Part shown: piece by piece, positions 52,145-60,876 of the stretch | How the letters are laid out: each line of letters opens with the position of its first letter | How positions within the stretch are numbered: the first letter of the stretch is position 1 | Origin: Streptomyces sp. NBC_00259 | GTDB lineage: Bacteria; Actinomycetota; Actinomycetes; Streptomycetales; Streptomycetaceae | Assembly (NCBI RefSeq): GCF_036181745.1 | Contig: NZ_CP108080.1 | Location: 7,753,501 to 7,817,500, forward strand | Length of the DNA: 64,000 bases | Direction of reading: 5' to 3' | Program-made: the position numbers and the translations under genes | The notes under the pieces: generated by a model | Databases searched by the model: none | Told to the model about the DNA's origin: nothing | What the model saw: the letters and a program-made list of their open reading frames with translations, nothing else

Positions 52145-53143
52145 TTGGCTGTCACAGTCGACGAGCCACGGGCCGCTGACGAGTCGGCGGTCCCGATGCC
52201 ACGGCAAGGGCCGACCGGGAAACGGTCCCGGCGCAAGGAGAAGCTCGGTGGGAGGATCCGCCGGGACCGCGCGCTGCTGCTGATGATGGCCCCGGGAGTG
52301 CTGTACTTCCTGGTCTTCCACTACGGCGCACTGTTCGGCAACGTCGTCGCGTTCAAGGAGTACGTGCCGTTCATCGGCGTCGTCGACAGCCCGTTCGTCG
52401 GCTTCGGCAACTTCACGGCGCTCTTCGCCGAGCCGGCCTTCTGGAGCGCGGCCTGGAACACGCTCTCGCTCTCGTTGGTCCAGATCGTGTTCTTCTTCCC
52501 CATGCCACTGGCGCTGGCCCTGCTCCTGCACAGCGTGAGCCAGGGGCGGGTGCGCAAGTTCGTGCAGAGCGTGGTCTATCTGCCGCACTTCATCTCATGG
52601 GTGATCGTCATCGCCCTGTTCCAGCAGATACTCGGCGGTGACGGCCTGCTCAACGGCCTCTGGGGCGGCGGCAGCGGCGACAACCTCGTCGACGTCTTCG
52701 GCAACCCGACCGCCTTCCAGCCTCTGATGGTCCTGGAACTGGTCTGGAAGGACTGCGGCTGGGGCACGATCATCTTCCTCGCCGCGCTGCACAACGTGGA
52801 CGAAGGGCTGTACGAGGCGGCCGCGATCGACGGGGCCGGCCCCTGGCGCCGCTTCTGGCACGTGACGCTGCCGTCCATACGGCCGGTGATCATCCTGCTG
52901 CTGATCCTGCGTCTGGGCGAGATCCTCACCGTCGGCTTCGAGCAGATCCTGCTCCAGCGCGACTCCTTCGGACCCGCCACGGCCGAGGTGATCGACACCT
53001 TCGTCTACTACAACGCCGTCACCGACGGGCACTGGGGCATGTCGGCCGCGGCGGCGCTCTTCAAGGGCGTCATCGGGGCGTGCCTGGTCTTCGCCGCGAA
53101 CAAGGTCGCCCACCGCCTGGGCGAGCAGGGGGTGTACCGCTGA
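52145..53143 (+). CDS. ABC importer permease, LplB-like (complex oligosaccharide uptake)
   Basis: A membrane permease of 332 residues with six transmembrane segments. The MetI-like EAA loop reads LYEAAAIDGAGPWRRFWHVTLP. The LLMMAPGVLYFLVFHYGALFG start and the GFGNFTALF segment are typical of the LplB/YtcP group that imports large plant or algal oligosaccharides. The TTG at 52145 is taken as the start because the upstream extension lies within the promoter; AAGGGGGCGGAG precedes it. Its stop overlaps the next ATG by one base (TGATG at 53141-53145). No ATPase gene is present, as is usual in Streptomyces where a shared ATPase such as MsiK serves several sugar importers. Confidence 0.93.
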   Translation: MAVTVDEPRAADESAVPMPRQGPTGKRSRRKEKLGGRIRRDRALLLMMAPGVLYFLVFHYGALFGNVVAFKEYVPFIGVVDSPFVGFGNFTALFAEPAFWSAAWNTLSLSLVQIVFFFPMPLALALLLHSVSQGRVRKFVQSVVYLPHFISWVIVIALFQQILGGDGLLNGLWGGGSGDNLVDVFGNPTAFQPLMVLELVWKDCGWGTIIFLAALHNVDEGLYEAAAIDGAGPWRRFWHVTLPSIRPVIILLLILRLGEILTVGFEQILLQRDSFGPATAEVIDTFVYYNAVTDGHWGMSAAAALFKGVIGACLVFAANKVAHRLGEQGVYR

Positions 53144-54072
53144 TGAGCCTCGCACTCGAGGAGCAGAAGCCCGCGGCCGAGAACCGGGGCGGACGACCGG
53201 CGTGGAAGGAGAAGCCGCACCCGCTCATGCAGGGGGCCAAGGCGGTCGCGCTCGCACTGACCGTCCTGATGGTGGCCGTGCCCTTCTGGGTCGTGATCGC
53301 CACCAGCTTCGCCCCCGGCGACCAGATCACGCAGAGTGGGGGCTGGGCGCTCTGGCCGGAGCGGTGGACGTTCGACTCCTACGACAAGGTCCTCTCCAAC
53401 GAGGTCACCACCCACGCCCTGCTCGTCTCGATCGGCATCACCGTGGTGGGCACTCTCTTCAGCCTCGCCTGTACGGTCTTCCTCGCCTACGCCCTGGCCC
53501 GCCCAGGTGTCGTGGGGGGAAAGCCGATGATGCTGATCATCCTCTTCACGTTCCTCTTCCCGCCCGGCATCATCCCCAGTTACCTGGTCGTCTACAGCCT
53601 CGGACTCGTCGACACGTACTGGTCGCTCTTCCTGCCGGTGCTGGTCAACGTCTTCAACCTGGTCGTGGTCCGCGGCTTCTTCCAGGGCATCCCCGAGGAG
53701 CTGTACGAGGCGGCCCGCCTCGACGGGGCGGGAGAGGTGCGCACCCTCTTCACCATCGTGCTCCCGCTCTCCAAGGCGGTCATCGCCGTGGTCGGCCTGT
53801 TCTACGCGGTCGGCTACTGGAACGACTTCTTCCGCGGCCTGATGTACCTCAACGACACGTCGATGTACCCGCTGCAGACCGTGCTCCGCGGTTATGTCAC
53901 CCAAGGTGACGGCCTCAACAGTGAGTTCTCCAGTGAAGGCGGCGTGGCCCAGGCCCCGCAGTCGATGAAGATGGCCCTCGTCCTCATCGCCACAGTGCCC
54001 ATCCTGTGCGTCTACCCCTTCATCCAGCGCTACTTCACCAAGGGCGTGCTCACCGGCGCCATCAAGAGCTGA
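53143..54072 (+). CDS. ABC importer permease, YtcP/LplC-like
   Basis: A 309-residue inner-membrane permease, the partner of the preceding protein. Six membrane segments, an initial long helix (ALALTVLMVAVPFWVVIATS) and the EAA loop LYEAARLDGAGEVRTLFTIVLP identify it. The FNDFF-like YWNDFFRGLMYLNDTSMYPL and the LKRYFTKGVLTGAIK-type end (QRYFTKGVLTGAIKS) are characteristic of YtcP/LplC proteins. The start codon overlaps the upstream stop, so both permeases are made together. It is followed after 70 bp by the binding-protein gene. Confidence 0.94.
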   Translation: MSLALEEQKPAAENRGGRPAWKEKPHPLMQGAKAVALALTVLMVAVPFWVVIATSFAPGDQITQSGGWALWPERWTFDSYDKVLSNEVTTHALLVSIGITVVGTLFSLACTVFLAYALARPGVVGGKPMMLIILFTFLFPPGIIPSYLVVYSLGLVDTYWSLFLPVLVNVFNLVVVRGFFQGIPEELYEAARLDGAGEVRTLFTIVLPLSKAVIAVVGLFYAVGYWNDFFRGLMYLNDTSMYPLQTVLRGYVTQGDGLNSEFSSEGGVAQAPQSMKMALVLIATVPILCVYPFIQRYFTKGVLTGAIKS

Positions 54073-54142
54073 TCACCAAGAGTGACCGGCGTCATCGCTC
54101 ACGCCCCGTTGCAGGGGTCTTCACCAGAAGGAATCCGCTGAC

Positions 54143-55813
54143 ATGAGCTCTGGCCTCTCCCGTAGATCCGTCCTCCAGGCCGCCGGTATAGGCACCGCCC
54201 TCGCCGCCACCGGCTTCTCGCTGACTGCCTGCTCCTCCGGGAAGACCGGCGGCGATGTCGGCAGTGCGGGCAAGTCGCTGGCGCCGTTCCCGACGTACGT
54301 ACCGTGGACGATGGGCCCCACCCCGGACCTGCCCGCCACCGACAAGGGTGTGCAGGCCGGCTACAAGAAGTACCCCGGCAACCTCGTCGAGGCCGTTCCG
54401 GAGAAGCCGGGCGACGGATCGAAGATCACCATCTGGTTCAGTTCCTGGAACACGACTCCGCTGCCGCGCGGCAAGAACCAGTTCCTCAAGGCCATCGAAG
54501 AAGCCCTGGGCGTCGAGCTCGACATCACCGTGATCCCGGCCATGGAGTACGACAAGAAGCTGACCAGCCTCATGGCCAGTGGTGAGATGCCGGACCTCCT
54601 GCAGATCGTCCCGGCGGCGAACGAGTCGCAGTTCGTGCTGGCCAGGTGCCAGGAACTGACCGACTTCATCTCGGGCGACAACATCAAGAAGTACCCGAAC
54701 CTGGCCAACATCCCCACCTACGCCTGGACGACCGCCGGCCGCTTCGCCGGCAAGCTCTTCGGCGTCCCGATCGAGCGTCCGATCGTCGGCCACCAGCACA
54801 TCGTCAACCAGGAGAAGTTCAAGGCGGCCGGTCTGCTGGTCCCCGAGGTCGGCGGGATCGGCGTCGACGAGTTCACCAAGGGCCTGCAGCAGCTCACCGG
54901 CAAGGGCAAGTTCGCCATCGGCGCCGAGACCGGCGGCGCGTTCGGCTTCAACGCGTGGATGCCTCACTTCGGCACGCCCAACCTGTGGTCGGTCAAGGAC
55001 GGCGCGTTCGTCAACTACCTGGAGACCGACGAGTTCCAGGCAGGTCTGGAGCAGATGGTCAAGTGGCAGCAGGCGGGAATCTTCCGCTCCGACGCGCTGA
55101 CCATCGACGGCCAGCAGGCCAAGACGGAGTTCCTGGGCCAGAAGGTGTACTCCCGGGTGAACAGCACCATCGACTACGTCAACGTGGCCAAGCAGCTCAA
55201 GGGCCAGTTCACGGTCGACATCGCCCTGCCCTTCAAGCCCTCGAACGGCGCGTCCCCCACGCACTGGCTCGGCGGCGGCACCTACGGCAACGGGTACACC
55301 GTGGTGAAGAAGGCCCCGAAGGCTCGCATCGAGCTGCTCCTGCGCGTGATGAACGCGCTCGCCGCCCCGTTCGGCAGCAAGGAGTGGGAGCTGTTCAACT
55401 ACGGTGTGGAGAACGTCCACTTCAAGCGCAACGCCGGCGGCGACCCGGTACCGACCGAGCTCGCGCTCTCCGGCGGTGACGGGCCCGACAGCCTGCCGAT
55501 CAAGTACATCGCCGCGGCGCCGGTGCCGCTCTACGTCGCCGGCCAGCCCGAGGCGGTCCAGCGCCAGTACGACTTCCAGCAGAAGGTCATCCCCATCGGC
55601 GTGCGCAGCGCCGAGCTGGGACTCCGCGCCAACGCCTGGACCGAGAGCGCGCGGGGCCTGGAGAAGCAGCGCGAGGACGCGATGAAGGACATCATCACCG
55701 GCCGCAAGAAGCTCTCCGACTGGCCCAAGGTCATCGAGGAGTTCAAGCGCAAGGGCGGCGCCAAGGCCGCCGAGGCGCTGGCGAAGGAGCACGAGGCCGC
55801 ACAGAAGGCCTGA
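54143..55813 (+). CDS. Sugar-binding lipoprotein of the ABC importer (LplA-like)
   Basis: A 556-residue extracellular solute-binding protein. The N-terminus SRRSVLQAAGIGTALAA has a twin-arginine pair and the lipobox LTAC (Cys about residue 30), so it is probably exported by Tat and anchored to the membrane. The mature part has KITIWFSSWNTTPLP and LMASGEMPDLLQI, and a long C-terminus rich in Lys and Glu, as in LplA/YtcQ proteins of about 500-560 residues. It delivers an oligosaccharide to the two permeases encoded upstream. AAGGAA lies 8 bases before the ATG at 54143. A hairpin terminator follows. Confidence 0.93.
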   Translation: MSSGLSRRSVLQAAGIGTALAATGFSLTACSSGKTGGDVGSAGKSLAPFPTYVPWTMGPTPDLPATDKGVQAGYKKYPGNLVEAVPEKPGDGSKITIWFSSWNTTPLPRGKNQFLKAIEEALGVELDITVIPAMEYDKKLTSLMASGEMPDLLQIVPAANESQFVLARCQELTDFISGDNIKKYPNLANIPTYAWTTAGRFAGKLFGVPIERPIVGHQHIVNQEKFKAAGLLVPEVGGIGVDEFTKGLQQLTGKGKFAIGAETGGAFGFNAWMPHFGTPNLWSVKDGAFVNYLETDEFQAGLEQMVKWQQAGIFRSDALTIDGQQAKTEFLGQKVYSRVNSTIDYVNVAKQLKGQFTVDIALPFKPSNGASPTHWLGGGTYGNGYTVVKKAPKARIELLLRVMNALAAPFGSKEWELFNYGVENVHFKRNAGGDPVPTELALSGGDGPDSLPIKYIAAAPVPLYVAGQPEAVQRQYDFQQKVIPIGVRSAELGLRANAWTESARGLEKQREDAMKDIITGRKKLSDWPKVIEEFKRKGGAKAAEALAKEHEAAQKA

Positions 55814-55827
55814 CCTCCGCTCGTACC

Positions 55828-55873
55828 ACCGGCAGGGCCCTCCGTTTCTCCCCGCTCGGGAGGCCCTGCCGGT
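55828..55873 (+). terminator. Importer operon terminator
   Basis: A perfect 12-bp stem ACCGGCAGGGCC/GGCCCTGCCGGT lies 15 bp past the stop. The arms match those of the hairpin at 14432-14476. Confidence 0.88.
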
Positions 55874-55906
55874 CAGCCGACCTCATGCCTGTCATGTACC
55901 GAACAA

Positions 55907-56064
55907 CTGGTGCGCGACATCACCGACCCGAATCTGATCAGCCAGGTGCCGATGTTCCCGGTGATCTCGAGCGAGGCCGCCGAGTGGGCCGTGGGCTCCA
56001 TCTACGACGCCCCCTGGACCGCCGCTCCCACATGTACGTCGACTACGTCCGCGTCTGGCAGTAG
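55907..56064 (+). pseudogene. GH16 3'-end remnant with frameshift
   Basis: The frame from 55910 reads VRDITDPNLISQVPMFPVIS and EAAEWAVGSIYDAPW, closely matching the last 60 residues of the GH16 at 14684 (TITDPNLISQVPQFPVIS). The frame then shifts, and from 56032 another frame gives MYVDYVRVWQ and the stop at 56062-56064, against MYVDYIRIWQ in the intact gene. The catalytic part is absent. Confidence 0.9.
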
Positions 56065-56101
56065 TAGATCCCCTCAGCACCCCCCCACACGAGGAGGACA
56101 C

Positions 56102-56821
56102 ATGGCACGCCACACTCTCCGCCGGCGTCTGCTGGCACCGGCCGCCGTCGCGGCCGCGATGACGCTCGTCATGGCGACACCCGCGAACGCTGCGGTGGTC
56201 TGGAACGGCGACGCCGACAACGGGATGACCTTCCGCGAGTTCCTGTGCGACGAGGGCAACTACGTCTACACCCCGGACTGGGGTGACGGACGCGGCAAGC
56301 GCTGGGGTTTCGTCGGCAAGGCGGGCACGACGCGCTGCGAGTCGTACGGTGTCATGGTCGGCGGCTCCGAGTACAACTTCACCAGTGGGAAGGCGTACTG
56401 GTTCGGCTGGGAGCAGATGACCCTCACCGACGGGTGGGGAGTCTCCTTCCAGTGGAAGTCGAACGGCACCGGTGAGCAGCACGACCAGAACTACCCGGTG
56501 ATCATGATGATCCTCGACGGTTACCTCCGCGTGTGGTACGTCTCACCGGGCGAGCAGTGGAATCAGGTGGGCGCCGTGCCGTGGACGGCGGAGACCTGGC
56601 ACAAGATCGAGCTGGGCATCAACGCCCAGTCCAGCACTGCAGGGTCGTTCCAGGTGTACCTGGACGGCAACCTGTTCGTCGACGTCGCCAACGCACGCAC
56701 CTGGGATCTCGTGGGCAACAAACCGCGATGGGGCGTGTACGACACCAACGTCCTGGAAACGGACGAGGTCAACTGGATCAACGACCTCAAGATGGGCACC
56801 ACCAGGGCAGACGTCGACTAG
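56102..56821 (+). CDS. Secreted PF14099-type polysaccharide lyase, paralogue C
   Basis: A 239-residue secreted protein, the closest relative of paralogue A at 12464. The ATG at 56102 has GAGGAGG 7 bases upstream. The signal peptide is about 1-31 (AAVAAAMTLVMATPANA). Shared blocks are VVWNGDAD, YVYTPDWGDGRGKRWGFVGKAG, TRCES, VGGSEYNFTSGKAYWFGWE, FQWKSNGTGEQH, NYPVIMM, WYVSPGEQW, KIELGINAQSSTAGSFQVYL and NWINDLKMGTT. It lies directly after a GH16 remnant and before a truncated GH13, in the same relative order as GH16 and lyase in the 12.5-15.6 kb cassette. It appears intact and is probably the only working gene of the second cassette. Confidence 0.85.
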   Translation: MARHTLRRRLLAPAAVAAAMTLVMATPANAAVVWNGDADNGMTFREFLCDEGNYVYTPDWGDGRGKRWGFVGKAGTTRCESYGVMVGGSEYNFTSGKAYWFGWEQMTLTDGWGVSFQWKSNGTGEQHDQNYPVIMMILDGYLRVWYVSPGEQWNQVGAVPWTAETWHKIELGINAQSSTAGSFQVYLDGNLFVDVANARTWDLVGNKPRWGVYDTNVLETDEVNWINDLKMGTTRADVD

Positions 56822-56908
56822 CCCGTGTTCCGGGCTGTCGAGGACACCCCTCGGCGGGAGCCCGAACCCACCGGAAGCCCACCCCGTACGGCAAAGGACC
56901 GGCAGTCG

Positions 56909-57660
56909 ATGACCGACACACAGCAATGGTGGCGCGGTGCCGCCATCTACCAGATCTACCCGCGCAGTTTCGCCGACGGCAACGGTGACGGTGTCGGCGA
57001 CGTCGCGGGCATCCGCGCGCGGCTGGCGCACCTGCGGGACCTGGGCGTCGACGCCTTGTGGATCTCCCCGTGGTACGTCTCGCCGATGGCCGACGCAGGC
57101 TACGACGTCGCCGACTTCCGCGACATCGACCCGCTCTTCGGCACCCTCGCCGAGGCCGAGGCGCTGATCCGCGAAGCCCACGCGATGGATCTGCGCGTCA
57201 TCGTCGACATGGTCCCCAACCACTGCTCCGACCAGCACTCCTGGTTCCGTGCGGCGCTGGCGGCGGGCCCCGGTTCGCCCGAGCGTGCGCGCTTCCACTT
57301 CCGGCCCGGCCGCGGTGAGAGCGGCGAACTGCCGCCGAACGACTGGCCGTCCCACTTCGGCGGCCCGGCCTGGTACCGCGTCATCGAGGCAGACGGTACG
57401 GCGGGGGAGTGGTACCTCCACCTGTTCGCGCCCGGGCAGCCCGACTTCAACTGGGACAACCCCGAGGTGCGGGAGGTGTTCGAGGACGTCCTGCGCTTCT
57501 GGCTCGATCGCGGCGTCGACGGCTTCCGCATCGACGTCGCCGACAACCTCGTCAAGGACCCCGCCCTGCCCGACCTGGTGTCCGTGCCCGAGAACGGACG
57601 GTCGCCGGTCCACGACCAGGACGGTGTGCACGACATCTACCGTTCCTGGCGGCGGATCGC
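56909..57660 (+). pseudogene. Truncated GH13 alpha-glucosidase
   Basis: The ATG at 56909 (AAAGGA upstream) opens WWRGAAIYQIYPRSFADGNG, then region I DMVPNHCSDQHSWF and region II GFRIDVADNLVKD with the nucleophile Asp. The match stops at IYRSWRRI near 57655, about 250 residues into a family usually near 540. The general acid Glu and the rest of the barrel are missing. Beyond the break the DNA is the reverse complement of a decayed glycosidase gene. Intact relatives hydrolyse alpha-glucosides inside the cell. Confidence 0.92.
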
Positions 57661-57941
57661 CTCGAAGTCGAGCGCGACCGGCTCGGTCGCCCCGCCGCCG
57701 AACTGCAGGTGAGGGCGAAGGCGTCGTAGACGACCGTCGATCTGACCGCGCCGAACTGGTCGAGGCCGGGGCGGTTCGCTCCGCGCTCGTTCAGGTACAT
57801 CGTGAAGCCGGCGGCCGCTTCCGCGGTGTCCTCCTGGGCCGCGGCAGGGGCGGAGAGCGCGGGGAACACGGTGAGCACGAGGGCCGCCGCGGCGGCGGCG
57901 ATCGAGCGCAGGGTTCTGCCGTACGGGAAGCGCGTGGTCAT
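57657..57941 (-). pseudogene. Decayed paralogue of the 13183-14382 glycosidase
   Basis: The ATG at 57941 is followed by a signal peptide (LVLTVFPALSAPAAAQ) and AAAGFTMYLNERGANRPG, then STVVYDAFALTC, matching FTVFTNERGAHPPG and TVVYDVFAYRC in the intact gene. About 35 codons are then deleted and the frame shifts: FGGGATEPVALDFE follows, against FGGAATAPVVLDFE. The sequence ends at about 57657, where it abuts the broken GH13 gene tail to tail. Confidence 0.9.
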
Positions 57942-58354
57942 GACAACTCCTCAGGTGTCGTGGGCACCATGCGTCGTCCACGGATGGGTGGGGGGGGAGG
58001 GGGGCCGAAGGCGGCGAACGGCTCCGGGCGAAGGGTGAACGCTCCCGTCACTCAAGGCCTCTGACATGGATTCATCGGAGGGGTTCGCCCGTAAGTGCCG
58101 CAGACTGAGAGGTGAAGGAAGTCGATTGAGTGACTGGTGGTGGATTGCTCGGAGGAATGACTGTCCGTCACTTGCGTCCGACGGCACGGGGCGGTGCGAA
58201 GAGGTGATGGGCCCGGTGCTCGCGGGCCGCGCCCGCCGAACCCGCGTACAGGTCCGAATCGGCCCACCGGGCCACAGTGCCCTGGTGCCCCACGCACCGC
58301 GCACAGGCCGGGTCGAATCCGGCAGGAGGTCCTGGTGGGCGTCAGCGAGATGGC

Positions 58355-58450
58355 GGGCGACCCGGATCTCGGAGCCGCACGGGATCGCCCTGGGCCCGGA
58401 CGGGGCTCTGTGGACAGCCCTGGAGATCGGCGCACTCGCCCGTATCGGCG
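58355..58450 (+). pseudogene. vgb-like C-terminal fragment
   Basis: One frame reads ISEPHGIALGPDGALWTALE followed by IGALARI, matching the last propeller blade of streptogramin lyases, including the Glu-x-His pair needed for catalysis. The N-terminal blades are absent here but are present in the truncated gene at 17850-18457 on the other strand. It is short, so the assignment is moderate. Confidence 0.6.
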
Positions 58451-58464
58451 TCCGTGTCCGCACG

Positions 58465-58509
58465 CAACGAAGCACCGAACAACGAAGCACCGAACAACGA
58501 AGCAACGAA
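58465..58509. repeat. Three tandem 15-bp units before the YciI-like gene
   Basis: CAACGAAGCACCGAA twice and CAACGAAGCAACGAA once, unusually A-rich for this DNA, lie directly upstream of the ribosome binding site of the gene at 58521. Confidence 0.93.
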
Positions 58510-58520
58510 AAGGAACGCTC

Positions 58521-58871
58521 ATGAAGTACGCACTCGTGATCTTCGAGACAGACGAGTCGCGCCACCGGATCCGGACCGACCGGGCCGCTCACCGAGCGGC
58601 GTACGAGACCTGGATCGGCAAGATCGCGGCGGCAGGCAAACTGATCAGTGGCGATGCCCTGGACACCGAGTCGGCCTCCGCGGCGACCGTGCGCAAGACC
58701 ACCGAAGGAGCGCCCGCCACTGTGACCGACGGGCCCGCACACGCCGGCGAGGAGACCCTGGGCGGCTGGTTCGTCATCGACGTGGCCGACCGTGAGGAAG
58801 CCGTGGAACTCGCCAAGGGGCTTGGCACCTTGGAGACCATCGAGATCCGGCCGGTGCTCGAAGGCGCTTGA
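58521..58871 (+). CDS. YciI/DGPF-type dimeric alpha-beta barrel protein
   Basis: A 116-residue cytoplasmic protein of the YCII-related (DGPF) family. MKYALVIFETDESRH at the start, a central AGKLISGDALDTESAS, the DGPAHAGEETLGGWFVIDV motif (DGP...ET.GG.) and a last IEIRPV strand are diagnostic. Family members form ferredoxin-like dimers; they are often encoded beside ECF sigma factors and their biochemical role is unclear. AAAAGGAA lies 5 bases before the ATG at 58521. Here it stands alone, behind the 15-bp repeats and before a LuxR-type remnant. Confidence 0.9.
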   Translation: MKYALVIFETDESRHRIRTDRAAHRAAYETWIGKIAAAGKLISGDALDTESASAATVRKTTEGAPATVTDGPAHAGEETLGGWFVIDVADREEAVELAKGLGTLETIEIRPVLEGA

Positions 58872-58968
58872 GGACGGCCCGTTGCGGCATCGCCCCTCCC
58901 CCCCGACGTAGAGTGTCGATCACGATGCTCGGTTGCTGGCGGGGCGGGGCGGGGCGGGGGAGCGGACG

Positions 58969-59250
58969 GTGCAGGGGCGCGCAGAGGAACGACGCCACGT
59001 TGAGCGGATGCTCGCCAACTCTCGGCGCGGAGCGAGCAGTTCACTGCTGCTGCACGGCGAGGCCGGCATCGGCAAGACCACTCTCCTCGAGCATGCGGCC
59101 GCCCACGCGGACGGCATGCGCGTGCTGCGGGTCGAGGGCATCGAGTCGGAGATGGAGCTCGCTTTCGGAGGGCTCCATCAGCTCCTCCTGCCGGTGCTCG
59201 ATCTACTCGACCGGCTGCCGGGACCGCAGGCCGGGGTTCTGCGCGCCTCG
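58969..59250 (+). pseudogene. LAL-type LuxR regulator, N-terminal ATPase fragment
   Basis: The GTG at 58969 (GGGGGAG upstream) opens VQGRAEERRHVERMLANSRR, then the Walker A LLLHGEAGIGKTTLLEHA and FGGLHQLLLPVLDLLDRLPG, the start of a large ATP-binding LuxR regulator (normally about 900 residues). Homology ends near 59250. No TPR or HTH part is present. It is a relic. Confidence 0.82.
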
Positions 59251-59442
59251 CCTCATCCCAACGGGACCTGCGGCCGCAGCATCGCGAGCACCAGCACGGC
59301 GATCCGTCCTGGATGCAGCGCCGCCGCGGGAAGCGGATCGCTTCAAGCGCGTCCGCATCACGTCACAACTCCATGACCGCCGCAGGCCCAGCACCCCACG
59401 TGCCGCACCATGTTCCTACTCGTGTCATACCAGGGGGGAATC

Positions 59443-59862
59443 ATGCGCATCCGCACTACCACCGTGCCCATCGTCGCCATACTCGCCGTCACCGTCGTCG
59501 GCTGCAGCAGCGACAAGGGCAGCGAGAGCAAGGCCGACACCATCAAGAGCACCGTAGCCCAGGCGTCGAGTGCCGTAGACGACAGCGGCGCCGCCAAGAA
59601 CGCCGGCATACCGCCCGAGCCCACCGGCGCCGAGCGCGACGCCGTCCTCGCAGCCATCCACGACGTCAACGGCAACCTCACCCATGACGAAGAGAAGGCC
59701 ATCAACGCGGCCCGCAACCAGTGCTCGTCCCTCGACGGCGGCGCGACGAACCCCGACCACAGTGCTGCGCAGCGGTTCTCCTACGACGGCGTCACACTGA
59801 CCGATGACGACGGAAGTCACCTCAACATCGGGCTGCGCAAGACGCTCTGCCCCGAGTCCTGA
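59443..59862 (+). CDS. Small putative lipoprotein
   Basis: A 139-residue protein. GGGGGGAA lies 3 bases before the ATG at 59443. Residues 1-21 are a lipoprotein signal ending in the lipobox VVGC, so the mature protein would be anchored outside the membrane. The remainder is hydrophilic with two Cys (NQCSSLD and KTLCPES) that could form a disulfide. The composition is typical of small Streptomyces secreted proteins of unknown function, and no domain was recognised. An imperfect GCCCGG/CCGGGC hairpin just past the stop may terminate it. Confidence 0.72.
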   Translation: MRIRTTTVPIVAILAVTVVGCSSDKGSESKADTIKSTVAQASSAVDDSGAAKNAGIPPEPTGAERDAVLAAIHDVNGNLTHDEEKAINAARNQCSSLDGGATNPDHSAAQRFSYDGVTLTDDDGSHLNIGLRKTLCPES

Positions 59863-60295
59863 TCAGCCACCAACTCCGGCCCGGTCGCGCCCGCATGTGG
59901 CCGGGCGTCACTATGAGAGGGGGTGAGCGTGGCCACCGAGCACGGCTAACTCACCCGCTATGAGTACCGGCAGATGCGCGTCGGCATCCTCGCCGCATCC
60001 AACGTGCGCATCGTCTGAAGCCCATATCTGATGCTTCGGCACTTCGTTGTCTCTTGCAGGACTGCTCATCCGGCGCACACGAACTCCTAGTTCAGAGAAG
60101 TGGTAGGTGGTCGGCAGCCGTTCCATTCTTCTGGGCGCGCAGGCTCGTCGGCGGCTCCGGCAGCGGGGGCGCGTTCAACGGCCGTCCGACTACCGAGGCG
60201 CGCCCACGTCGAGACCACACTGACAAGCCCGCTCTCGAACCGGCCAGTGATGTGCGGTCAAGCGCACCCGCGAGAGGAGCGGCGACGCCTGCTAC
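59863..60295. other. Spacer with a possible short remnant
   Basis: A GTG at about 59930 behind GAGGGGG reads VATEHG, a stop, then LTRYEYRQMRVGILAASNVR and a stop, which looks like a short gene broken by a TAA. Nothing else is recognised. Confidence 0.35.
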
Positions 60296-60496
60296 TCAAA
60301 TGACGGCAGTCGCTATCCAAAAGCCACCTACGAGAACGGCAATGGCACCTGCGAAGCGGATGGAGTTGACCGTTGCCCTGCCGACGGGCATGAAGTCGGC
60401 GTAGAACGCGTACACCTTCGTCGCCGTACCCTTGGAGTCGGCAAGGAAGATAAGTCCTGTAGTTGCCACGACCGTACCGATCGTCATGGGAATCAT
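60296..60496 (-). CDS. Small two-helix membrane protein
   Basis: A 66-residue protein. AAGGAGG lies 7 bases before the ATG at 60496, a strong start. Two hydrophobic segments (MTIGTVVATTGLIFLAD and FAGAIAVLVGGFWIATAVI) flank a short loop with Lys and Tyr. It is likely a small inner-membrane protein. No family was recognised. Confidence 0.6.
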   Translation of the reverse strand: MIPMTIGTVVATTGLIFLADSKGTATKVYAFYADFMPVGRATVNSIRFAGAIAVLVGGFWIATAVI

Positions 60497-60876
60497 GAAT
60501 CATCCTCCTTGCGCTGCGCGTCAGGTCAGCGGGGCGATGAACCGTTCGATGACTTCTCGCGACAGTCAGACCTCGTCGGACGCGGAGAGGTCTTCATCAT
60601 CACATAAGGGCACCAACTGGGCTAGTGAACCAAGAGGTCCACGCGCCTTCAGGGCGGTGAGAGTGTCGGTGAGCAGGAGCACGCGACGCACTTCATCGCC
60701 GATTCGGCTCCACCCGATTGGGGTGCCGGCCGGACGATACGAGTGAATGCGCCGACTCATCACGTGCCGTCACGACATCGCCCCAGCGCGCGGGGCCGAG
60801 CCGTTCTGGGTCAAGCCCACTCAAAGCCGATGATCCACATGTGAGTTGGCGTAGGTTTAGCCCTCGCCGTAGGGCT
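60497..60876. other. Spacer with no supported gene
   Basis: A 65-codon minus-strand frame at 60566-60763 (DEVRRVLLLTDTLTALKARG) has reasonable codon use but no ribosome binding site. I leave it uncalled. Confidence 0.4.

Larger units (their letters stand above)
57942..58520. other. Remnant-containing spacer
   Basis: This holds the 13-mer GATTCATCGGAGG at 58069-58081 (also 15713-15725), the vgb-like fragment at 58355-58450, and a 15-bp tandem array. No intact gene is present. Confidence 0.5.

Noticed and set aside
55828..55873. Hairpin shared with 14432-14476 as part of the cassette duplication
   Set aside because: Its position relative to the GH16 sequence differs between the two sites, so a common terminator type is as likely as shared descent.
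58305..58325. tRNA T-arm-like GGGTCGAATCC
   Set aside because: The TTCGA loop sequence is not correct, and no acceptor, D or anticodon stem could be formed around it.
58465..58509. CRISPR or iteron-type replication origin
   Set aside because: There are only three 15-bp units with no spacers and no replication gene nearby.
60566..60763. 65-codon minus-strand open frame
   Set aside because: It has no ribosome binding site and no recognised family, and the evidence is too thin for a gene call.
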